From the NCBI GenBank assembly GCA_947465275.1, contig CANIAI010000032.1, forward strand, positions 1 to 11,383: a DNA stretch of 11,383 nucleotides. The letters run 5' to 3'. The stretch is from Acidobacteriota bacterium (lineage in GTDB: Bacteria > Acidobacteriota > Vicinamibacteria > Vicinamibacterales > UBA2999). The position numbers were made by a program, and so were the translations under genes. Within the stretch, counting starts at the first letter, position 1. Each line of letters opens with the position of its first letter. Of the stretch, positions 6,266-11,383 are shown piece after piece. Under the pieces are notes generated by a model that ran no database searches, was not told the origin of the DNA, and saw nothing but the letters and a program-made list of their open reading frames with translations.

Positions 6266-7813
6266 GTGACTCGCCACCAGGACGGACCCTCCCAGCCGGA
6301 ACAGATCCACCACCAGCACCGCGCCACCCTGCAGCGCATTGCCCGACGGCTGATGCTCGAACGGGGCCTGCTGCCGACGTTCTCCGCCGCGGCGACGGCG
6401 GAGCTACGCGCGTTGCAGACGGCGGCCGGACCGGGAGCGGCCGGGGCAGGCCCCAACGGCGACGCGGCCACTCATGACGTGCGCGACCTGACGGCGCTCC
6501 CGTGGGCATCCATCGACAACGACGACTCACGCGACCTGGATCAGCTGACGGTTGCCGAGCCGCTGACCGGCGACGACGTGCGTATCCGCGTCGCGGTCGC
6601 GGACGTGGACGCGCTCGTCTCGCCGCAGTCCGCGATCGACGCGCACGCGCAGCACAACACGACGTCCGTCTACACGGCCGCCGAGATCTTCCCGATGCTG
6701 CCGGAACGGCTCTCGACCGACCTCACGTCGCTGAACGCCGGCGAAGACCGCCTGGCCGTCATCATCGAGATGGACGTCGCGGCCGACGGCACGGTGCGGC
6801 GGTCCGACATCTTCCGCGCCCGTGTCCGCAACCAGGCCAAGCTCGCCTACAACAGCGTGGCCGACTGGCTCGAGGGCAGCGGCCCGGCACCGCAGGCACT
6901 CGCCGCCGTGGAGGGGCTGGCCGACAACCTCCGCCTGCAGGACCGCGTCGCGCAGGCGCTGCGCGCGCGCCGTCACAGTTGCGGCGCGCTGAGCCTGGAG
7001 ACGGTGCAGTCGAAACCGCGGTTCGAGGGTGACGAGCTGCGCGATCTGGCCGTCGAACGCCCGAGTCGCGCGAAGCAGCTGATCGAAGACTTCATGATCG
7101 CGGCGAACGGGGTGACCGCGCGCTATCTCGCCGCGAAGCGCCTTCCGTCCATCCGGCGCGTGGTGCGCTCGCCGAAGCGGTGGGACCGCATCGTGGCCCT
7201 CGCGCGCGAGCACGGCGCGACGCTGCCGGCCGAGCCCGACTCGTCGGCGCTCGACGCCTTCCTCGTGGCGCGGCGCACGGCCGATCCACTGCGCTTTGCC
7301 GACCTCTCGCTCGCCGTCATCAAGCTGATGGGCGCGGGCGAGTATGTCGCCGAGCGGCCCGACCACGAGGCGCCCGGGCACTTCGGCCTCGCGGTACGCG
7401 ACTACGCGCACTCGACGGCGCCGAACCGCCGGTATCCCGACCTGCTGACGCAGCGCCTGCTGAAGGCGGCGCTCGCCGGCCAGGCGCCCCCCTACAGCTT
7501 CGAGGAGCAGGAGGGCCTCGCGAAGCACTTCACCGAGGCGGAAGACGCGGCCAACAAGGTGGAGCGTCAGGTCGGGAAGTCGGCGGCGGCGCTGCTGCTG
7601 GCGTCGAGGGTCGGCGAGCAGTTCCCGGCGCTGGTGACCGGGGCGTCCGACAAGGGCACCTGGGCGCGCGTGCTCACGCTGCCGGTCGAGGGCCGGATCG
7701 TCCGCGGGTTCGAGGGGGCCGACGTGGGCGAGCAGGTCCGCGTCCGGCTCCTGTCGGTGGACGTCGAACGCGGATTCATCGACTTCGCCCGCGTCGGTAA
7801 CGGGCACGCCTGA
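6266..7813 (+). CDS. RNase II/R family (RNB domain) exoribonuclease, short form without cold-shock domains
   Basis: Predicted 3'-5' exoribonuclease of 515 residues. About 80 residues (a helical region with HRATLQRIARRLMLERGLL) precede the RNB domain, where E. coli RNase II (about 644 residues) has two cold-shock domains. The catalytic motif IDNDDSRDLDQL has D84, D90 and D92 aligned with E. coli D201, D207 and D209; Q93 stands where E. coli has D210. Other family landmarks are FPMLPERLSTDLTSLNAGED and STAPNRRYPD (383-392), matching TSPIRKYGD of RNase II with a conserved Arg. The last 75 residues resemble an S1 RNA-binding fold. The start is GTG 6266, seven bases after the kinase stop; the same frame is open upstream from an ATG at 6170, but that part overlaps the kinase receiver and is not family-like. 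The Shine-Dalgarno is weak, which fits coupled translation. It converges on the gene at 7826 with a 12-base gap. Confidence 0.9.
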   Translation: MTRHQDGPSQPEQIHHQHRATLQRIARRLMLERGLLPTFSAAATAELRALQTAAGPGAAGAGPNGDAATHDVRDLTALPWASIDNDDSRDLDQLTVAEPLTGDDVRIRVAVADVDALVSPQSAIDAHAQHNTTSVYTAAEIFPMLPERLSTDLTSLNAGEDRLAVIIEMDVAADGTVRRSDIFRARVRNQAKLAYNSVADWLEGSGPAPQALAAVEGLADNLRLQDRVAQALRARRHSCGALSLETVQSKPRFEGDELRDLAVERPSRAKQLIEDFMIAANGVTARYLAAKRLPSIRRVVRSPKRWDRIVALAREHGATLPAEPDSSALDAFLVARRTADPLRFADLSLAVIKLMGAGEYVAERPDHEAPGHFGLAVRDYAHSTAPNRRYPDLLTQRLLKAALAGQAPPYSFEEQEGLAKHFTEAEDAANKVERQVGKSAAALLLASRVGEQFPALVTGASDKGTWARVLTLPVEGRIVRGFEGADVGEQVRVRLLSVDVERGFIDFARVGNGHA

Positions 7814-7825
7814 TCGGCGCGGGCC

Positions 7826-8209
7826 TCAGTGCAGGACGGTGAAGTGATCCCGCACGCGCGCAACAATCTGCGAGTCGGTCAGCGCGTCCGCGGTCTCGAC
7901 GGCGACCATGCGTCCGGCGAGCGCCGAGCGGTCGAGTCGCGCGCGGAGTTCCAGCTTCGCCTCACCCGGTCCGAACAGCAGCACCGCGTCGGGCGTGCCG
8001 AGATGCCCGATGACTTCGTCGTAGTACCGGTTGAGGTCCTGGGTGTTCCGCGCCTCGTACTGCTTCTCCCCGCCGGCGTTCTCCGAGCCCGAGTAGCGCG
8101 GGTGCGCGCCCACGCCCGAGCGGAAGGTGCTCTCCGAGATCTCGTCGCCCGTGACGCGGACGATGACTGCCTTCTGATGATCGATCCAGACGCCGATGTC
8201 GCGACTCAT
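7826..8209 (-). CDS. Small protein resembling bacterial eRF1-domain-1-like (baeRF-type) family, putative
   Basis: A 127-residue soluble protein. It begins with MSRDIGVWIDHQKAVIVRV, has a polar linker around GVGAHPRYSGSE, then LNRYYDEVIGHL, LLFGPGEAKLELRARL and a C-terminal VETADALTDSQIVARVRDHF. I recall this pattern (VWIDH..A at the start, FGPGEAK in the middle, ETAD..T..QI at the end) from small bacterial proteins annotated as hypothetical or translation-machinery-related and related to the first domain of archaeo-eukaryotic release factor 1. Function is not established. The start at ATG 8209 is preferred over ATG 8230 because AGGAGG at 8223-8218 (minus strand) is a strong ribosome site 8 bases ahead of it. 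It is the last gene of a probable minus-strand unit, 41 bases after the alcohol dehydrogenase stop. Confidence 0.75.
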   Translation of the reverse strand: MSRDIGVWIDHQKAVIVRVTGDEISESTFRSGVGAHPRYSGSENAGGEKQYEARNTQDLNRYYDEVIGHLGTPDAVLLFGPGEAKLELRARLDRSALAGRMVAVETADALTDSQIVARVRDHFTVLH

Positions 8210-8215
8210 GACACG

Positions 8216-8223
8216 CTCCTCCT
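8216..8223 (-). promoter_or_regulatory. Strong Shine-Dalgarno deciding the start of the small baeRF-like gene
   Basis: On the minus strand AGGAGGAG precedes the ATG at 8209-8207 by 6-8 bases and is the best ribosome binding site in the window. A small dyad, CCGCA-CA-TGCGG (8236-8225), sits immediately upstream, partly covering an alternative in-frame ATG at 8230. The site argues for high translation of the small protein relative to the dehydrogenase gene ahead of it. Confidence 0.75.
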
Positions 8224-8250
8224 GCCGCATGTGCGGTTGCGTGGCGCCCG

Positions 8251-9351
8251 TCAGGCCTCCTGACGGCTGGTCAGGATCACCTTGAGCGCCCCGTCTCGTG
8301 CCGCGTGACCAAACGTGTCGTACGCGGCCATCACGTCGTCCAGCGCGAAGCGGTGTGTGACCAGCCGCTTCGGCTGCAGCTTGCCCGAGCCGATCATCCT
8401 GAGCAGCATGGGAGTCGAGACGGTGTCGACCAGCCGGGTCGTCAACGTGACGTTCCGGTCCCAGAGCTTCTCGATGTGCAACGTCACCGGCGCGCCATGC
8501 ACGCCGACGTTGGCCAGGTGTCCCCCCGGCGCCAGGATGGCCTGGCAGATGTCGAACGTCGCGCCCACGCCCACGGCTTCGACGGCGACGTTCACGCCGG
8601 CCCCGCCGGTCAGCGCGAGCACTCGTTCCACCGCGTTCCCGTCAGCGCTGTTGATCACGCTGGTGGCGCCGAACTCGGTGGCGACCCGCAGCCGATGGTC
8701 GTCGACGTCGACCACGTGCACCGCGGCCGGCGAGTAGAACTGCGCGGTCAGCAGCACGGCGAGTCCGATCGGGCCGGCACCGACGATGGCCATGGTGTCG
8801 CCGGGCTTCACCTGGCCGTTGAGCACGCCGCACTCGAAGCCGGTCGGCAGGATGTCGCTGAGCATGACCAGGGCTTCCTCGTCCGCGCCGGGCGGCAGGT
8901 GGTGCAGGCTCATGTCGGCGTGAGGAATGCGGACGAACTCGGCCTGCGTGCCGTCGATCGTGTTGCCGAGCACCCACCCGCCGTCCCGGCAGTGGGAGTA
9001 CATGCCGCCGCGACAGTAGTCACAGGTGCCGCACGCCGTGACGCACGAGATGATGACGCGGTCGCCCGGTTTCACCGCGGTCACGGCGGTACCGACCTCG
9101 GTGACCACACCGATCCCTTCGTGTCCGAGAATGCGCCCGGGCACGATCGCCGGCAGGTCGCCCTTCAGGATGTGCAGGTCGGTGCCGCAGATGGTCGAGG
9201 TGGTGATCCGGACGAGCGCGTCGGTCGCGTGCTGGATGGTCGGACGCGGCACGTCCTCCCACGCATGAGCACCGGGACCGTGATAGACCACCGCCTTCAT
9301 GCGGGTGACGTCGGCGGCGACGCTGGGCGCGGGAAGCAGCTCGGTCGTCAT
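8251..9351 (-). CDS. Zinc-dependent alcohol dehydrogenase (medium-chain dehydrogenase/reductase family)
   Basis: A 366-residue NAD(P)-dependent dehydrogenase acting on alcohols or aldehydes; the substrate is not deducible. Catalytic zinc ligands are C55 (ICGTDLH), H77-E78 (GHEGIG) and probably D166 (MLSDILPTGFEC). The structural zinc site is complete at C107, C110, C113 and C121. The Rossmann fold has GAGPIG at 191-196, and D215 at the end of the second strand (VHVVDVDD) suggests NAD rather than NADP. Relatives usually begin at MKA-V-YHGPG, which here is M18 (ATG at 9300-9298), so the first 17 residues may be an extension or annotation artefact. Neither start has a good Shine-Dalgarno, and an in-frame TAG four codons above 9351 limits the gene. 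It lies 74 bases after the DUF1330 gene and 41 bases before the small baeRF-like gene on the same strand. Confidence 0.93.
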   Translation of the reverse strand: MTTELLPAPSVAADVTRMKAVVYHGPGAHAWEDVPRPTIQHATDALVRITTSTICGTDLHILKGDLPAIVPGRILGHEGIGVVTEVGTAVTAVKPGDRVIISCVTACGTCDYCRGGMYSHCRDGGWVLGNTIDGTQAEFVRIPHADMSLHHLPPGADEEALVMLSDILPTGFECGVLNGQVKPGDTMAIVGAGPIGLAVLLTAQFYSPAAVHVVDVDDHRLRVATEFGATSVINSADGNAVERVLALTGGAGVNVAVEAVGVGATFDICQAILAPGGHLANVGVHGAPVTLHIEKLWDRNVTLTTRLVDTVSTPMLLRMIGSGKLQPKRLVTHRFALDDVMAAYDTFGHAARDGALKVILTSRQEA

Positions 9352-9425
9352 ACGACGACGCTAGCGGGTGTGCCTCCTCGCGCGCTGCTCAATTGTGAAC
9401 ACCGCTCCGGGGCCGTCCTGCCGCC

Positions 9426-9713
9426 CTACCGCCCGCGGATGAGCACCAGGTTCGCCGTGGACGCCGCTTTCCGGTGCGCCGCGATCGCCTGATACTCGGG
9501 CGAGTCGTACCAGGCGTGCGCCGCCTCCGCGGACGGGAACTCCAGCAGCACCGTGCGTGTGAAGGGGCACTCGCCCTCGAGCACCTCCGGCTGCTCTTCG
9601 ACGGAGCGGAGCGTGCCGCCGTAGTGGCCGAGGATCTCGACGAACGGCGCCACGTACTTCGCGTACGTCTCGCGGTCGTGGATGTTCAACTGCGCGATCA
9701 GGTATACAGGCAT
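9426..9713 (-). CDS. DUF1330 family protein
   Basis: A 95-residue protein matching the usual length and pattern of DUF1330, a dimeric alpha-beta barrel (ferredoxin-like) family of unknown biochemical role. Visible landmarks are MPVYLIAQLNIHDRETYAKY at the start, ILGHYGGTLRSVEE, LLEFPSAEAAHAWYDSPEYQ and a final strand NLVLIRGR ending at the stop. The start is ATG 9713-9711, directly adjoining the ATG of the gene on the other strand. The in-frame extension beyond 9713 is antisense to that gene and is not family-like. No Shine-Dalgarno better than GGA is present. The alcohol dehydrogenase gene follows 74 bases downstream on the same strand, so the two may share a transcript. Confidence 0.88.
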   Translation of the reverse strand: MPVYLIAQLNIHDRETYAKYVAPFVEILGHYGGTLRSVEEQPEVLEGECPFTRTVLLEFPSAEAAHAWYDSPEYQAIAAHRKAASTANLVLIRGR

Positions 9714-9716
9714 ATG
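9711..9716. promoter_or_regulatory. Abutting divergent start codons (CATATG)
   Basis: The minus-strand ATG of the DUF1330 gene (9713-9711) and the plus-strand ATG of the SRPBCC gene (9714-9716) touch with no base between them. Any promoter and ribosome site for each gene must therefore lie inside the coding sequence of the other, unless translation is leaderless. TATACA at 9703-9708 on the plus strand would place a transcript start near 9714-9716, compatible with a leaderless mRNA for the SRPBCC gene. Confidence 0.6.
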
Positions 9717-10205
9717 GAATCCATCGAGAGCCGGTCGGACACCCGACACACCGTCATCCCCGCGCCGCCGGCCGCCGTCTTCGCGGCCATCAGTGCTCCC
9801 GACCGCATCGGGCGCTGGTGGGGCCCGGAGGGGTTCACCAGCACCGTCCACACCTTCGAGTTCACGCCCGGCGGGCGCTGGCTGCTGACCATGCATGGCC
9901 CCGACGGCACAGACTACCCGAACCAGAACGTCTTCACCCGCCTCGAGGCCGATCGACTGTTCGAGATCGAACACCTGAGCGACCGCCACCACTTCATCCT
10001 GACGATCGAACTACACCCGCAGACGGGGGACGGAGCCGGGCCCGAGGCGCCGCTCGGCACCGAGGTGCGCTGGCGGCAGACCTTCGACACCGCCGAGCAC
10101 TACCAGCAGATCGCGGCGTTCATCGCCACCGCCAACCAGCAGAACCTGGATCGCCTGGCGGCGGAGGTCGCGCGGGCCCCGGTACAGCCTGACGGAGCCG
10201 CGTAA
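9714..10205 (+). CDS. SRPBCC/AHSA1-type (Bet v 1 fold) protein
   Basis: A 163-residue soluble protein of the START/SRPBCC superfamily, in the branch named for the Hsp90 co-chaperone Aha1. Bacterial members are small ligand-binding proteins whose substrates are mostly unknown. Evidence: HTVIPAPPAAVFAAISAPDR followed by IGRWWGPEGFT, then FTPGGRWLLTMHGPDGTDYPN and a C-terminal helix beginning FDTAEHYQQIAAF. ATG 9714 leaves nine residues before the first strand, as is usual. An in-frame GTG at 9678 would add twelve residues and overlap the DUF1330 gene more deeply; it is the main alternative because no Shine-Dalgarno is well placed for 9714. The tandem repeat region begins four bases after the stop. 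Confidence 0.9.
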   Translation: MESIESRSDTRHTVIPAPPAAVFAAISAPDRIGRWWGPEGFTSTVHTFEFTPGGRWLLTMHGPDGTDYPNQNVFTRLEADRLFEIEHLSDRHHFILTIELHPQTGDGAGPEAPLGTEVRWRQTFDTAEHYQQIAAFIATANQQNLDRLAAEVARAPVQPDGAA

Positions 10206-10208
10206 CGC

Positions 10209-10441
10209 CCGCGGACACGCGCGTCGACCCCGGCGACCTGCGCACGATCATCGGCGTGTCTGCGCGCGACCATCGGCGGCAGGCGTAACGGCATCGGCCA
10301 CACACGCGTATCGGTCGGCGACACGCGCGCGGTTCTCGGCGGATCTCCACGTGTGGGTCGGCGAGAGGCCCGCGACGGTCGGCGACCTGCGCGCGGCGGC
10401 CGGCGACACCCACGCCCCGGCCAACGACACGCGCGCGGCAG
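10209..10441. repeat. 21-base degenerate tandem repeat array (about 11 units)
   Basis: Units begin at 10209, 10230, 10251, 10273, 10294, 10315, 10336, 10358, 10379, 10400 and 10421; nine are 21 bases and two (10251, 10336) are 22. The approximate consensus is TCGGCGACACGCGCGCGG plus three variable bases; units at 10315 and 10421 are closest. The array starts four bases after the SRPBCC stop codon. The 22-base units shift the reading frame and there are no conserved initiation signals, so a repeated protein is unlikely despite the multiple-of-three period. Two helical turns per unit would place each copy on the same face of the DNA. Degeneracy suggests an old array. Confidence 0.8.
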
Positions 10442-10468
10442 CCGGTACCTGAGTCTCTGCACGAAGAT

Positions 10469-10552
10469 CATGCCCGCGTGACGCGCCGGGATGACCGCGT
10501 GACACGCCAGGATGCCCGCGTGACACGCCAGGATGGCGGCGTGGCACACCTG
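10469..10552. repeat. Second 21-base tandem repeat array (4 units) with palindromic core
   Basis: Four exact-length units occupy 10469-10489, 10490-10510, 10511-10531 and 10532-10552. The third reads GATGCCCGCGTGACACGCC plus AG; the second differs from it at one base; the first and fourth are more diverged. The core GCGTG-A-CACGC is a dyad about a single central base, the same architecture as the 19-base array at 1788. It shares GACACGC with the adjacent 21-base array, but the flanks differ and it is out of phase with it. It lies 70 bases before the secreted-protein gene. Confidence 0.85.
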
Positions 10553-10622
10553 GACCGGTATCCCACCGCCCGGGGAGTCGAAAAGCGCAGCGTGCCGCCG
10601 CCGGTCCGGAGACAATACGCCG

Positions 10623-11383
10623 ATGCGCATTTCCGTTCTCGTCCTGACCGCCGCGCTTGCGGCCATCGTGCTGCCCCCGGCGGCCCGTCCGGCGGCGGCG
10701 CAGGCGGATATCGCCGGACAGTGGGCGACCCGCCAGCACGAAGATGCCCCCGAACGCGGCGCCGGTCCCGCGATGGTCGAATTCGAGGGGCTGCCCATCA
10801 ACCAGGCGAACCGCACCCGCGGCCTGAGCTGGAGCGCCTCGATCTGGACGGTGCCCGAGCACCAGTGCATCCCGCACCCGGCCGACTACGGCAACAACTT
10901 CTCCCAGCTCCAGATCTGGAAGGACCTGGATCCGTACACCCGGGACGTGGTGGCGTACCACACCGAGATGTCGTGGATGAACCCGGTGCGGACGATCTGG
11001 ATGGACGGGCGTCCCCGTCCGCCGGCCGAGGCGATGCACACCTGGCAGGGGTTCTCGCTGGGCAAGTGGGAAGGCGACATGCTCACCGTCGAGACGACGC
11101 ACCTGAAGCCGGCGTACGTCCGCCGCAACGGCCTCGCCCGCAGCGAGAAGGCCACCCTGCGCGAGCACTTCATCCGGACGGGCAACGTGCTCACCTGGAT
11201 CACCATCGTCACTGACCCGGTCTACCTCACCGAGCCGCAGATCAAGAGCCGGAACTTCCAGCTCGATCCCGGGTTCCAGATGGCGCAGTACCCCTGCTCG
11301 GTCGACGCGGAGGTCGACCGGCCCGAGGGGGAGATCCCGCACTACCTGCCGGGCCAGAATCCGTATGTGAACGAGTACGCCGC
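10623..11383 (+). CDS. Secreted protein of unknown function, Acidobacteria-type family (3' end cut off)
   Basis: From ATG 10623 an open frame of 253 codons runs off the right edge. The N-terminus is a clear Sec signal peptide: basic MR, hydrophobic ISVLVLTAALAAIVL, and a probable cleavage after PAAA before QADIAGQW. The mature part contains the pattern WTVPEHQCIPHP, IWMDGRPRPPAEAMHTWQGF, GKWEGDMLTVETTHL, RRNGL, YLTEP and YPCSVDAEV. I associate this with a family of exported proteins abundant in Acidobacteria genomes and annotated as hypothetical. No enzymatic motif is evident. Two cysteines (HQC and YPC) could form a disulfide. GGAG at 10608-10611 is about 11 bases from the ATG, a little far. 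The preceding intergenic region is dominated by tandem repeats. Confidence 0.85.
   Translation, partial: MRISVLVLTAALAAIVLPPAARPAAAQADIAGQWATRQHEDAPERGAGPAMVEFEGLPINQANRTRGLSWSASIWTVPEHQCIPHPADYGNNFSQLQIWKDLDPYTRDVVAYHTEMSWMNPVRTIWMDGRPRPPAEAMHTWQGFSLGKWEGDMLTVETTHLKPAYVRRNGLARSEKATLREHFIRTGNVLTWITIVTDPVYLTEPQIKSRNFQLDPGFQMAQYPCSVDAEVDRPEGEIPHYLPGQNPYVNEYA

Noticed and set aside
4330..6471. A 713-codon open frame antisense to the hybrid kinase
   Set aside because: The plus-strand frame carries every kinase and receiver motif. The antisense frame is a product of GC-rich third codon positions and shows no recognisable family.
6527..7807. A 426-codon open frame antisense to the RNB nuclease
   Set aside because: The opposite strand encodes the conserved RNB motifs over the same span. 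The antisense translation is low-complexity in character and lacks a ribosome site.
7814..7825. Bidirectional terminator between the convergent RNB and baeRF-like genes
   Set aside because: The 12-base gap holds no stable hairpin or T tract, so termination must occur inside the opposing genes or be factor-dependent.
9547..9557. AGCACCGTGCG resembling the core of the 19-base repeat
   Set aside because: It lies inside the DUF1330 coding sequence, encodes conserved residues (TVLLEF region), lacks the second dyad arm and is not repeated in tandem, so it is chance similarity.
10248..10552. Protein with heptad-type repeats on the minus strand across the 21-base arrays
   Set aside because: The period is a multiple of three, so frames stay open by default, but 22-base units shift the frame inside the array. 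No start site or ribosome site supports a gene and the residues are not protein-like.

Overview
The window is very GC-rich DNA with densely packed bacterial genes. GTG starts appear at three genes, and long spurious open frames lie opposite the real ones, as expected at this base composition. Gene content points to Acidobacteriota, most likely a Vicinamibacteria-type soil lineage. The basis is a secreted protein of a family I associate with that group (right edge), a short cold-shock-domain-free RNB nuclease and a membrane-anchored HD-GYP protein. This assignment is inference; there is no rRNA or other phylogenetic marker in the window.

Layout. (1) 1-1388, minus: a membrane HD-GYP cyclic-di-GMP phosphodiesterase, cut by the left edge. 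(2) 1389-2016: a 628-base divergent intergenic region with no convincing gene. It holds two perfect palindromes and, just upstream of tadA, a tandem array of a 19-base unit with a palindromic core. (3) 2017-2493, plus: tadA, the tRNA wobble adenosine deaminase, followed by a complete tRNA-Ser(CGA) gene at 2558-2648 whose probable -10 box overlaps the tadA stop codon. (4) 2759-7813, plus: three closely spaced genes, namely a polysaccharide-type flippase, a soluble PAS-PAS hybrid histidine kinase with a C-terminal receiver, and an RNase II-family exoribonuclease. Gaps are 26 and 7 bases, so they are probably co-transcribed. (5) 7826-9713, minus: a likely three-gene unit read right to left, DUF1330 protein, then zinc alcohol dehydrogenase, then a small protein resembling bacterial eRF1-domain-1-like proteins. 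It converges on the RNase gene with 12 bases between stops. (6) 9714-10205, plus: an SRPBCC/AHSA1-type protein whose ATG directly abuts the ATG of the DUF1330 gene on the other strand (CATATG). (7) 10206-10622: intergenic DNA filled mostly by two arrays of 21-base units. (8) 10623-11383, plus: a secreted protein of unknown function, cut by the right edge.

Functionally the window is mostly housekeeping and signalling: tRNA decoding (tadA, tRNA-Ser), RNA turnover (RNB nuclease), c-di-GMP turnover (HD-GYP), phosphorelay sensing (hybrid kinase) and envelope glycan export (flippase). No phage, transposon, toxin-antitoxin or CRISPR genes were recognised. The least explained features are the three short-period tandem arrays (19, 21 and 21 bases), two of which have an 11-base core of two inverted 5-base arms around one central base, and the zero-gap divergent start codons at 9711-9716.
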